A stretch of 64,000 nt of DNA from the NCBI RefSeq assembly GCF_030272615.1, contig NC_081413.1, positions 141,765,872-141,829,871 of the forward strand, given 5' to 3'. Below the pieces are notes generated by a model. It saw nothing but the letters and a program-made list of their open reading frames with translations, made no database searches and was not told the DNA's origin. Made by a program: the position numbers and the translations under genes. Below, in pieces: positions 10,255 to 21,787 of this stretch; positions within the stretch are counted from its first letter, which is position 1, and the number at the start of each line of letters is the position of its first letter. Source of the DNA: Cryptomeria japonica (lineage: Eukaryota; Streptophyta; Pinopsida; Cupressales; Cupressaceae).

Positions 10255-11948
10255 TGTTGGCATTTGGCATAACTGATGTAGAATGAGATGATGCAGGTGA
10301 TGCAGTTAAAGACTGATGACTGCACCGGTAGAGGATAGAAGACTATTTGTGATGAAGAGATTGAGATTTTTTGATTAGATGACTTGATCAATTATATGTG
10401 TTGTCATTGATGGCAACTAATGTCAAATGATGATTATTGATGTTCCTAATGTTTTGTTTTGTCATCTAAGTGATTATTTTATCAGAAGATAGAGTTTACC
10501 GACAGAGAACTGAAGTCTGTGAATTAGGACAATAACCAGTAAAGAAGAGATGTTTTGGTTGAATTGGGCGATCGACGATGATTGGTGATTTACGGTTTAG
10601 AATGTGAGCTTGTATCATGGAAAGGAGTATCTGGTCGGAACTGGAACTTGTGATGACTTCCGGAAGGCATGTTTCAAATTTTTGATGAATTTTTGTTAAG
10701 GTTTTAGTAGGGTTTAAAATCAGTGAATAAATCATCAAACCAGTAATGATTTTTGTTATGGCGGTGATCGACGACAAGTCTACATGAAGATGGTAACATG
10801 ACACAACTCGCGTGAATGATTTGATTGTTGTTTTGGTGCAATTCAAGGAAGAATTTCTTGGGAAACAATGAAATGCTTAGTGGAGTGTTTTAAGGTTTTG
10901 GCTTTGGTACAGATCAGATTTTTGTGTTGGGTTTTTATCAACCAATGGTTGATATTGCATTGTAATTTGATGTAATGATATGTATACCAATCTGAGATGA
11001 TCTCTTGTGATTTGTATTGTAATCTCATGATGTAACTAGGGTTTAGTGGCCGACCTAGTTGAGAGGGCTATTTAGGATGGCACAGTTGATGTTTATTGTG
11101 TCGATAGTCTTAAGAGAATGTGTTGAGCCATCTTAGAGAAGTGTGAGATCTTCTTGAGAGTTGCAGAGTGTTGAGCATAACTGGATCTGAGAAGTTCAAG
11201 TAACAGATCACTTTTTCACTGTTGTTCCCTAACAGTTGCATCAGGTTAAATCCCTTCACTAGGTAGGTCCTAATAGGCCTTAAAAATTTAAGTCCTCTAA
11301 TAGGATAGCTCTCAAAAGAGTGGTAAAACCTCTCACGAGGTTGATCCTAACAGATCATCAAGCTCCTAACTGGACTGCTAGGCAAATCCCTTAACCGGGT
11401 GACTCCTAACAAGGTCTGCTCTTAACAGGGCGTATTGTAAGCTCCTAACAGGGTGTACTTCAAAAGAGTACAAATATTTGTGGGTGTCAACTCTCATTGT
11501 GGTTTTTCCCTATTTGGGTTTCCACGTCAAAAATTATGGTGTTCATGTGTGGAATATTTTTCATGTGATGTTCTTTTTTATGTTACATTTCATGCACTAT
11601 TTCTTAGTACACCAGCTATGATGTTTTATCAGAGGTTTATCAAAGGTTACCGGTACTGATAAGAGTTGGTAGAGAAAGTGTTTGATCTAATAGATGAGGT
11701 TAATGAGTTGGTAAATGATCAAATCTATATGACTCCTTAAGTGGTGAAAGAATTGATAGATGTGGTAAATGATTTGATTAATAAGTTAGCAAATCTGATA
11801 AAGAGGTTAGATTTGATAAAAGAAGTTGATATATTTGATAAATAATTTCAAACCTGATATAAGTTTGATTTTGGTTTAAAGTTTCATTTGGTATTAATAC
11901 TAATTTACCCCCTCTCTCAGTATTAACCAGATCCTCGTAGGATTAACA
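10255..11948 (+). mobile_element. 3' LTR of copia element 1
   Basis: It begins TGTTGGCATTTGG after the polypurine tract and ends GGATTAACA at 11948, giving TGTT/AACA termini. The segment 11230-11460 holds a degenerate run of CTCCTAACAGGGT-like units, seen also in reduced form in the outer LTR element near 58250-58370 and 63730-63850. No gene inside. Confidence 0.8.
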
Positions 11949-13980
11949 GTGAATAGTCACTTATCACAAATTAATAATCCAACTCAATCAGTTTCCATCA
12001 AATGAATTAGAGGTGTGAACCCCTTGACATGTATGAAGAGATTACGCTAAGTAAAATTATTAGTGATCCATATTATTAATATAGTTAATCATGCAAAAAA
12101 ATTGTAATTTAAAAACTATTATTAATTTAAATATAATTTTATGAATTGTAAATAAAAAAATTTCATTGTCTTTTTTCAATAGTGATTTAATATTAAGTAT
12201 ATACTTCTATTTTTTCAAAATTTTTTTTTTTATAAAGCTGATTAAGTTTATTTAATAAAAAAAATATATAATAGCATTTATTTCACTTTTAAACTCATTT
12301 CAAACATTAATTTGTTTCTCTTTAGCTCGTTTTATGCAAATATCTATAATATCATTTGCAGCTAACTAACATAATATATGAGATTTGATTTGTGATGAAT
12401 ATGTGAGCAAATTAGTAATTGTTTGATTTAATCATTCATTGATAATAATTAGAAAATTAAATAATTTTAATTTATTTTTTAATATATTTTATTTATGAAA
12501 TTCTCTTTGTGATGAATATGGGAGAAAAATAATTGTTTGATTTAATTATTGTTTGATAATAATTATAAAATTTAATAATATTAATTTATTTTTTAATTTA
12601 TTTTATTTATGAAAGTCTTAGAATCGTAAAAAATAATGATTTTATTACATTTGTAAATTTAGATTTGAGATATGAAAATGAGTTTTTTATTTTATTTTTA
12701 TTTTATTGTTGTTGTTGTTGTTGTTATTGTTAATTGTTAATTGTTAATAAAGTCTTGGTTGTTGTTAATTATTTATTAATTTTGTTCAATTTTATTTCAA
12801 TATATTTAAAAAGATTTTGTAATTAAACAAACAAGATACTTTTAAGTAATTTGAGGGAAAAGCAAAAGATATTGTTTACAAATTTGTAGGAAGAGAAATG
12901 AAGTCTATAAAATCATGAGTGCTCACATCATCCATGCATTGCTAGGGCATTAGAATTTACCCTATAAGTGAAAAAAAACATTCTAAGAGAATTAAATAAT
13001 AAATAATATAAAGTCAAATGATGAAGGAATCATGGAAATATAGAAAAACAACAAATACTTACTAGGTCACCCATTGATTTTAATTTATTTTTTAATTATA
13101 TTTTTAATGTTATTTTAAAAAATTTAATAAATATAAAGTTTTTAAATTTATTTTCAAAGTTTATTTTTTTACAATAAATTATGTATCTTTAAATATTAAT
13201 TATTTTAATAATATTTAGTGCAATGATATGACAATATTCTGGTGGGATGGGGACATTGAACAAAATTGTAAGATGCAAATTCATCAAGAAGTCAATATAT
13301 AAAATGTATTTCTTGTTTATTGTTTTTGTAATTTTAGTGCTTCTTGAAAAAAAATATTGTGAATGATGATTTATAATTTCACATGGTTTTGTTTGATAGA
13401 AATCTTGAAAAGAGTATGATGATACTCAATATATCTATCCTACTCTTTTCTCTTTGAAATTTTTCATTATTTATTTGAGGGATTGAAATTCACTTATACT
13501 TTGTGTGTAAAGTTTTAAAAATAGATTAACAAATATCTTGAATAGAGATTGTGTACACCATTATGGATTGTTTTGTTAGTGACTACAATCTATAAACTAT
13601 TAAATTGATTTCATCCTAAGTAACATGGTAGTGAGAATGCTTGACTTGTTTGGGCTAAAAAAGTGCCATCAGTTGTACTATATTGAAATTATCCGTCTTT
13701 TCAATTTCTTTCTCTTTTTCTCTCTTTACCTATATCTCTCCTTCCTCCTCTTCTCCATCTCTCTATTTTTATCTCTATTATGAAAATATATATATTTTTT
13801 TTTAAAAAACCGATGAAATAGTAGCCGTGGTTAATTCTAATATTTTCAAAAGGAATCGTGGTGGGTGGAAAATCCACAATAAGAGTCAATTTAGTTTTGA
13901 AAATAAGAGTTTTTAAGAATTTCAGTATGGAAAGAAGTGGCCATTCTTGAATTTCAAAGAGATCTGGAGAAAAATGTCGC
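11949..13980. other. AT-rich intergenic spacer with small tandem repeats
   Basis: No supportable gene. A direct duplication of about 118 bp occurs at 12385-12502 and 12503-12613 (TTTGTGATGAATATG, then TTGTTTGATTTAAT and TTTATTTATGAAA in both). A short TTG microsatellite lies at 12706-12724. The open frame at 13701-13982 on the minus strand lacks any recognisable domain and overlaps a CTCTCT-rich tract. Confidence 0.7.
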
Positions 13981-14079
13981 ATCTCCTCTCATCAGCATAC
14001 TTGTTTAATATGCTTTATTACTTGCTTTGTGGATCTTCACAATAAACTCCTTTCAGAGTACTTTTAATATTCTTATTAT

Positions 14080-14510
14080 CACTTTCTTTGTGGGTCCTCC
14101 TTAGATTCAATCATTGCAATGAGCAGTGCGGTGCAATTTCCAGGTTTCTTCTCCCTCATTGTTCAGATGATTCACAGAAAATAACATATCCGTTGACTTG
14201 GTCCTCCTCAGCGGCTTTTTGGCGAGTTGCCTTGGCGGGAATGGGGAAGGGGTTTATGAAGCAGGTTTTCATACTTCTTAATGTTCTTTATGACTTCTGT
14301 GTGGGTCCTCTTCCAATAACAAGCGCAAGTGCTGTGCAATTTCCATGAGGGTTTTGGGTATGGGGTCAGTGGGTTTCGGTAAAATGCAGACCCCTAGCGT
14401 ATTTAGAAGTTCACTATTTGGCAGTGTATTCTCCATCGGTGCTTCATTGTTGACAAGGTTTATAGGAAATAACAGATCTGTGCACTCTGTCCTCCTCCAT
14501 TGCTTTCGCA
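14080..14510 (+). repeat. imperfect direct duplication in the RNL upstream region
   Basis: GTGGGTCCTCCTT followed by GTGCGGTGCAATTTCCAGG (14090-14140) recurs as GTGGGTCCTCTTCC followed by AGTGCTGTGCAATTTCCATG (14300-14347). GAAAATAACATATC with GTCCTCCTC (about 14176-14208) recurs as GGAAATAACAGATC with GTCCTCCTCC (14464-14497), right before the RNL start codon. The upstream region and start area were therefore duplicated, with about 215-290 bp between copies, and the upstream copy no longer has the ATG. The true promoter position is not evident. Confidence 0.55.
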
Positions 14511-17500
14511 ATGGCTGAGGGGCTGATTGGGGGAGCTGTCTTGGGGGTTCTCTTTCAAGAGACTTATAAAGGAGGTGCGCATATATATAAAGTTTTCAAA
14601 GGTTCTGCTCGTAAGGAATTCGAAGAAAACGTGAAGAGATTGTTGCCCACCATTAGAGAGATATGCGAGACGAGTCCCGGAGCGCCATCGACTTTATCGC
14701 TGGAAAAATACCAACGATTTCAGGACAACATTATAGAAGGCAATCGGCTGGTAGACGAATGCCAGAAAAGTTGCATTTGCGTCCGGAGTTTGAAGGTAGC
14801 AAAACGCGTTAAGAAGCTGCAGAAGGATATAAACAAATTCATTCTGATTGACGTTCCCCTGATCGAGACAGAAATTCTAAAGAGATTTGAGAAATCTGTC
14901 TCCGCCCAACTGGAAACTGTCATTCGCGGGCAGAATTCTCACTCCACCCAGCTGGAAATTGTAATTGACGGGCAGAATTTTCAATCCACCCAACTCCGGC
15001 AGAATTTTCACTCCACCCAATTTGAAGCTGTAATTAACCGGCAGCAATCTCATTCCACCCAACTGGAAACTGTGATTCAAGGACAGAATTCTCACTCCAG
15101 CCAACTGGAATCTGTAATTCACTGGCAGAATTCTCACTCCACCCAACTGGAAACTTTAATTCAAGGGCAGAATTCTGGCTCCACTCAACTTGAAGCTGTA
15201 ATTAACGGGCATCATTCTCATTCCACCCAAGTGGGAGCTGTAATTCAAGGACAGAATTCCCACTCCATCCAACTGGAATCTGTGATTCACGGGCAGAATT
15301 CTCACTCCACCCAACTGGAAACTTTAATTCACGGGCAGAATTCTCATTCCTCCCAACTTGAAAACGTGCTTCGAAGGGTGGAACAACAACAGCATACTCA
15401 GATTTCACAGCAGGATGAAAGCAACCCACCAGATCCGCCGGGCTGCTTGGTGGGTTTTGATGAACACATACGGGAGGTGAAGGAGCTTGTGCTCGGAGAC
15501 GAAGTGAATGTGATTGGAGTTATAGCTATGGGTGGAGCAGGAAAATCCACACTTGCTAAGGCCGTTTGTTATCACAATGATATCAAAGGTAAGAGCAGCT
15601 TGTCCGCTCTGTTCATAGTTTACACAATTTCACTTTTTAATAAATTTAATGTTTCCGAATTCTGTTCTAGTTTCAATTTGTCTTGTTTTCGCATTGATAT
15701 TTTTTTTGGATGCAAGTAACTTTCACATTAAGTTTAGCTTCAAGATTTTTGGTGTGGGATGAGTAGATTGACCAATTATAAGATCTAAAATGTTATTTAT
15801 TTTAATGCTTCTGAATTCTGTTCTAATTTTCATTTGTTCTGCTTTTACATCAGGTGTTTTATCTGCTTTTAAGTGATTTATCATTGGTGCAATGCAGAAC
15901 TCTCCTCTCACACAATCTCAATGTCCGATGCAATACAAAATTCTCCTCACATACAATCTTAATAACAGAAATTCAAATATCACACGTCGGAAACAAGACT
16001 CAAATGCCCGTTATAATCTGTATTTGGTCATTTCTAAAATAACTGATGCTTAACTCTTTACACAACCTGCCTACCTCTTAAATTCCCTCGCTATCTTTAG
16101 CTTCCACTAACTTTTGTAACTCCCATTTTGCCACGGGCGGGCAGGATGCTCCTGCATCAATCACATTTAGGTACAGAGTTTTTAATGTGGGGGAGGTGTT
16201 TGATGATATATAAAGATTTCAAGGTATGCAATAGATTATAAATAATTATGTAATATGAACTAAAATATCATTTATTTTAATATTAGTGAATTTCGTTCTA
16301 GTTTTCATCTGTCTTACTCCTTGTATCATGTTTTGTTTAGATCTAAGTGATTAGACATTAAGTTTAGATACAGAATTTTGGTGTGATTGTGGGATGAGAT
16401 GTTTGATGGTTTATAAGGGTTTCAAGGTACATTTTAGGCTTTTGTTGAAGATTTGTACAATGCAATACAATCCAAAACATCATCTATTTTAATGATTCTG
16501 AATTTTGTTCTAATTTCAATATATTTTACTTACATCAGACGTGTTTGTCTATTTCTCAATAACTATCATCTATTTTAATGTTTTTGCTTTCTTTTGTAGC
16601 TTCAATTTGTCTTAATTTTGCATTGGCATTGGTGTTTTACTTAACTATCACATTAAGTTTAGGTATGGATCATTGATGTGAGATGAGGTACTTGATTATC
16701 TACAAGGATTTCAAGGTACATTTTAAGCTTTCTTAAGAAGGATTATAGAGCATAATTTAAAACATCATCTATCTTAATGCTTTTGATTTCTATTCTAGTT
16801 TTAATTTGTCTTGTTTTTGTATCTGAAATTATATCTATATCTAAGTAAACTATCACATTAAGTTTGGATATTTAGGCTGGGGTCCCATGGAGGGGGGCAG
16901 AGCTGGAGCTGCTGAGATTTTTTAAACTCCATGGAGGGGGACAGAGCTGGAGCTGCTGAAGATTTTTTAAGAAATTTTTTAAGCTGCTAGTCCCATCAAT
17001 TTTGTAGTGGGGCAATTTCTAGCTCCACCCCATTTTCACCTGCTTAAATATGCAAACCTAAAAAATAGGAGATTCTATTGTTTGGGAAAAGATTCCTAAT
17101 AATCTCATAGCCAAAAAAAATTCTCCATGAGACCTCCTCTTCTTAAACAAATATAAGCTTAAGTCCTCTTATGATACCACGCCCTTAGATATAGAGTGTT
17201 TAATGGTATATAAAAATTTCCATATATATTTTAAGTTTTCTTACCCAAAAAAAATAAAATAATAATAATGCAATCTTATGCAGAATGTTTATCCTAACAA
17301 AATGAAATATAGTATACATATACTATTACCATTGAAAGGGAAAAACTTATATACATTATTCTAATGGCTTGTAGAGCGCTTGAGAGTAATATACCTTATG
17401 GTTTCAGAAAGCCCAGATCTCCTAAGTATCCTAAAGACTATGTGGAGAAACATTGTTGGTGGGCCAGCACCTGATTTTAGAAATATTGAGGATGCACATA

Positions 17501-19890
17501 ACAAATTGGAGTTTCAAATAAAGTCAAGAAGAAATGACCCAATTTTGGTGGTATTGGATGACATATGGAAATTTTCTGATCTGAAAGAACTGTTATTTAG
17601 AGGGGAGCAATACACAACTTTGGTAACCACCAGAGATAAAAAGACCATCCCAACCTGGTTCAAGACAAGGCTTTATCCGCTACCGTGCTTGCAAGAGGAG
17701 CATGCCCTGCAACTTTTCTGCTGCTGTGCCTTTCGCATGCCTACAATTCCAAATTCACATAGTGCAAAACTGGTCAAACAGGTAGCCTGCTACTCACAGT
17801 AACTTAACGGCCTTCAATTCTCTTCCCCGCATCTAAATGCATGTCTAATTTACCTCTATTAATGTGCAGGTGCAAGCAGAGTGTAAAGGTTTGCCACTAG
17901 CTCTTCAGGTGATTGGTAGCTCTCTGTATGGTATGCCCGACTCTGTTTGGAAAGCTGCTAAGGATGCGCTTGCAAGAGGAGAAGCTGCGGATGATAATCA
18001 GATAGAAGTTCTTCTTAAGAGCTTGGAAACGAGCATCAATGTGCTGGATGACAATGAAAAGCAGTGTTTCTTGGACTTGGCTATATTCCCAAAAGGACGA
18101 ACCATTCCAGCAAATTTATTGTTAGATATTTGGGTGTATGTCCGTCAAATGAGACGAAACGAAGCTGTTCTTCGTCTATGGAAATTTGTAGCTCGCCATT
18201 TGTTGGACTTGAGGAGGGATCCCTGGTAAGGAACAGTGTGACTTATTTCTAACTGTTTATGTTGCTTTTGCTTGTGCTTGATACCACATTTGATTGATTG
18301 AAGGGTATGAGAACAATTTTGAAATGAAAAGTTTAGCCTCGCCGTATAGGAGTTCGAATCTTCTCGATTGATGTTGGCATGGATTTTATTTAAGATTTGG
18401 GAGCTCTGTTTTACTGATTTGCAACACTAGACAGTAATTTGAATTTCCATGTATGGGGGTCTTCCTTCACTGTAATACTACTAATAGGAAATTCCGTTTA
18501 AGTATTCATTTTGAATGAACTGATCGCTAATTAATCTCTACTAGTACTAGGCAATGATGATTCATAGAAAACGAATAAATGTAATTGAACAGAATGTATC
18601 AATTCAGAATCAAAGCAAATTTATACATGTTTTTATATGTTAACTATATTTTGAAACTTGAGAGCTGTCGGAACGTCCTCACCTTTAAATAATATAGAAC
18701 AGAGAGGGGATGTTCTGCCTCCAAGACACACTAAACTCCTTTTAACTTTCATTATTTTCCTGACGTCTAATTGCAGGACCCCAGAAAGCACAGATGATTG
18801 CATGAATAGTTATTCCTTTTCCCAACATGATGTAATGAGAGATTTGGCCCTGTATTTGGCGAAGCAGGACAATAGGACTCATTGTAGGAGGCTGTATATG
18901 TCTCAAAAGGAATCTGAACTCCCCCAAGAATGGCAAACAGACGGAGATCGTTCATCTAGAGCTCAGATTGTTTCCATTAACACAGGTAACTGCTACAGCT
19001 GCTCCTTCAGATTGTAATTCAAGTATGCCTGTGATTTTTTAGAGAGAAAATTCATCACACATATTTCATTAAACAAAAATTAATTTTAGCGTAGAATTGA
19101 CTTCCATGTTTGATGGGAATGTATAGGGGCAATGAAAGACACACAATGGCCCGGAATAAAGTTTCCTGAGGCGGAAGCTTTGGTTTTATATTTCACGGCA
19201 AGTGAATATTGTATTCCAACATTTTTGGACACAATGTCAAAACTGAAGGTTCTGATAATCCATAATGATAATGCAAAACGAGCCAAGATCAGTGGACTGA
19301 CTGGATTCAAAGAACTTTCTCAACTTAAAACTCTGCATCTTGAAAGGCTGATAGTTCCTCCTCTATATGAGGACTGCAAAGGCTTGAAGAGTTTGCAGAA
19401 AATATCCCTGAGTCTATGTCAAGGGCTTGGTAAGAATAAAATGTTCAACTTGCCCTCACTTTTGGAATTTAATTTGGACCACTGCAGTGATCTGGAGGAG
19501 TTGTCGTCAGGAATCTGTTCTTCAAGTTCCCTGGAAATTTTATCAGTTACTCATTGCCATAGCCTTGCAAAGTTACCTGCTGATTTGGGCAACCTTAGAT
19601 CACTTAAGGAAATAAGATTGTGTCAATCTCCAGGCTTGAAAACATTGCCACCTTCTATCTGCAGTCTTGGAAAACTGGAACTGCTTAACATCTCATCGTG
19701 CATGGGTTTGAAAGTGGACGGGTTAAAAGTCTCTGATTTGAAGACAACCTTTCAATCATTAGCCCAAATGGCGTCCCTTAAAAAGGTGATTTGTGATGAG
19801 GACAATGAGCAGCTGTTCAGAAGGAGCGCCAAGTCTGATCTTGAAGTTGTACCCGTGGTAGAAGATTTCAATTTGAACTGGCTATGTTGA
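14511..19890 (+). CDS. RPW8-type NLR (RNL, helper-class) with 14-residue repeat array; appears intact
   Basis: Exons 14511-15588, 17375-17781, 17870-18225, 18777-18985 and 19127-19890 join in phase through GT-AG introns to 937 codons plus a stop. Residues 1-128 form an RPW8-like helical domain (MAEGLIGGAVLGVLFQETYK). Residues 129-290 hold twelve 14-residue repeats. The NB-ARC has the P-loop GGAGKSTLA (about 341), kinase-2 LVVLDDIW (about 417), RNBS-B TTLVTTRDKKT, GLPLAL (about 502), RNBS-D CFLDLAIFP (about 562) and QHDVMRDLALYL in place of MHD (about 630). The QHD variant and five-exon structure are typical of RNL helpers (ADR1/NRG1 class). Residues 684-937 are LRRs. By family, it would signal downstream of sensor NLRs as a calcium-permeable channel; the direct role here is inference. 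No stops or frameshifts, unlike all neighbours. Confidence 0.85.
14895..15380 (+). repeat. coding minisatellite: twelve 42-bp units (14-residue repeat) in the RNL
   Basis: The protein unit is approximately NSHSTQLEtVIxGQ. Eleven of the twelve copies are 13-14 residues; the third is short by five residues. Strong invariance of Q-L-E, of the following V/L-I/L pair and of G-Q suggests a repeated helix. Fourteen residues equals two heptads, so a coiled coil is possible. The repeats start right after the last RPW8-like helix and end about 50 residues before the P-loop. Nucleotide identity between units is high (CAGAATTCTCACTCCACC recurs), so array length is probably variable between alleles. Confidence 0.9.
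15650..16972 (+). repeat. degenerate repeats building up RNL intron 1
   Basis: Intron 1 (15589-17374) contains at least six related copies of a segment around GAATTCTGTTCTAGTTTCAA, near 15656, 15815, 16289, 16499, 16590 and 16788. Several are accompanied by CACATTAAGTTTAG, GGATGAG and TTTCAAGGTAC. A separate 44-bp tandem pair starting CCATGGAGGGGG lies at 16885-16928 and 16929-16972. The same intron segment follows the orphan P-loop exon at 21665, so both derive from one ancestral intron. Confidence 0.65.
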
Positions 19891-21560
19891 ACTGAACTTG
19901 GGATATAGAAAGTTATGTTCTTGACAGAAAAATATTATGTCTGTTGGATGGCTGTGCAGTGTGAGCTATGCACATCACATTTACTGCTCTTTGGCGTATG
20001 AATATATTTACTCACCATTAATTTATTAATTATCAACAAGATTTTTTATCATTTTATGGTTTAACACTAATTTTAGAAAATAATTAGATTCTTTGCTAAA
20101 AGATATGAATTAGGTTAAGTTATTGTGTTTTTTTTTTTTTACAAGTTCTAGAACAAGGGAAGTTGTATTTTTAAATATCCTTAATCTTTACATGCAATAG
20201 ACAATAGAGAAAGGGGAGAAGTAGGTTGTAAAATTACATAATCTGTTGGATCAGTCTCATGGATTATGCATCCACTATTTTTGATTGTGTTTGTATGAGC
20301 TAGTAATCTTGTGTATATGTGATGTATGCTCGATCAAATCATTATGTGATTTTGAAATTATGAAATAGTATGACCTCTATGCGAATTTGTGTTTGTACAC
20401 TAATAATTTGTAGTGATTGGTATGAAGTGTTTAGGAGCGAAGATAGGTGGGTGGAGACTATTATGCGTCTACCACTTTGATTGTCTTTGTATGAGCTAGT
20501 AATCTTGTGTATACACGATGCATGCTTGATTAAATCACTATGTAATTTTGAAATTATGAAATGGTATGACCTCTATGTGAATTTGTGTTTGTACACTAAT
20601 AATCTGTAGTGATTGGTATAGAACCAACACTTGTCTAGAATGTGATGCTATCATTCTACTGCAACTAGACTAAATTTGGAAGCTTGTGCTTAATGAATAG
20701 TTATGATTTAAAGGTGAGTATAGAGATCTCATAAAAGAGAAGAGGATGAGCTCTCTCTATCATTGGTGTAAGAACTATAGAGCCTTTGATCTCCAAAGGG
20801 GATAAATAGATAGGGTCATCACAAATGACACTCGAGGTGTAGATTAGGGTCTAGGATAACTTTGACATTCGGAGCTTACCATTTTCTAAGGTAAGCTTTT
20901 GAGTGGTGGAGTGGAGTCATTGCCACAAGTACATCGATGGATGATTAAGTTGCTATTTATTGAACTTAAAAAAACAGTAGCTATTGAGGGGTATTTATTA
21001 CATGATAGTACAACTTAAATCATGCATGCACTCTACTTATTATATCTTTGGTGTTTTCATATTTGTACAATTGGTGGCAAGGGCTTGATTGACATCAAAA
21101 AAGTCAAAATAATTTTCATTGATTAATAACAACTCCTCAATATGTATTTTAGTACCATTGGACCCTATATATAGATAATTTGCAAGTGTGCAAATTCTGA
21201 AAGTTTGTGATAATAATGAATAAAATCGTGACCAAGAGAACATAATCACACAACTCAAATATTAAATCATACATGATCCCATCTACACAAAATGAATTTA
21301 AAGACAAATATAATTACAATAATAGTCAAATAAAAAAAATCTAAAACATTATCTCAACAAAATATCTTTTACTAACCATCTTTTATTTGACAAATAAAAC
21401 TAAATACCTCTCAATTAATTTACCATTTTATTAAATTTAGATGAATAATTATTATTCATAATGTAATCACACTACATAAAATAAAACATAGTAGTATAGT
21501 TTGTTTGCTCCAAATAATGTTGGAAGACAAAGGTACTGATCCTGTGGCGAAATCTCAAAA
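19891..21560. other. intergenic spacer with a 148-bp direct duplication
   Basis: No gene is supportable. A segment of about 148 bp at 20279-20427 recurs at 20476-20623 (both contain GAGCTAGTAATCTTGTGTAT, TTTTGAAATTATGAAAT and GTGATTGGTAT). The rest is AT-rich. An open frame on the minus strand at 21040-21258 has no domain. Confidence 0.7.
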
Positions 21561-21562
21561 AT

Positions 21563-21665
21563 TTGTCTTGGGAGGCCGGATTGGATGTGGTTGGAGTTAC
21601 AGGGATGGGCGGTGCTGGAAAATGTACACTTGCTGTAGCTCTTTGCCATCACCCTGAAATTAAAG
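21563..21665 (+). pseudogene. orphan RNL P-loop exon fragment
   Basis: The translated stretch has GLDVVGVTGMGGAGKCTLA and then a match to the end of RNL exon 1 (CHHPEIK versus CYHNDIK). It is followed by a GTACC donor in the same phase and by DNA homologous to the start of RNL intron 1 (GAATTTTGTTGTACCTTCATTTTGTC). Only about 100 coding bases remain; upstream RPW8 and downstream NB-ARC exons are absent. The P-loop serine is cysteine here (GKS/T to GKC). It is a truncated duplicate of the neighbouring RNL or of a relative. Confidence 0.75.
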
Positions 21666-21787
21666 GTACCAACGTTTGTGCTCTATTTTCTCTTTCTACT
21701 GTTTCAGTTGTATTTTCTGAATTTTGTTGTACCTTCATTTTGTCCTGTTATATGATTGTGGCTGCCATCCAGACTTTTAACCTTTAG

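Larger units (their letters stand above)
7316..11948 (+). mobile_element. copia element 1, 5'-truncated Ty1/copia retrotransposon
   Basis: The element starts in the middle of the integrase core (about 7316), so its 5' LTR, gag and protease are missing. It then keeps the rest of integrase, reverse transcriptase, RNase H, a 3' region with several purine-rich tracts, the polypurine tract (10241-10254) and a 1.69-kb 3' LTR (10255-11948, TGTTGG to TTAACA). The pol wording and multiple polypurine-like tracts suggest a Sirevirus-type copia; the related inner copia (51469-58075) is similar but not the same family by its LTR. No target-site duplication can be tested because the left end is lost. Confidence 0.85.

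Noticed and set aside
14877-15429. Minus-strand frames with GGVRILPVNY-type repeats
   Set aside because: They are antisense readings of the RNL 42-bp repeat array; the plus-strand frame carries the recognised domains on both sides.
18310-18380. tRNA-like T-arm (AGGAGTTCGAATCTTCT) in RNL intron 3, possible SINE
   Set aside because: Only a B-box-like piece; no A box, acceptor stem or tail could be seen.
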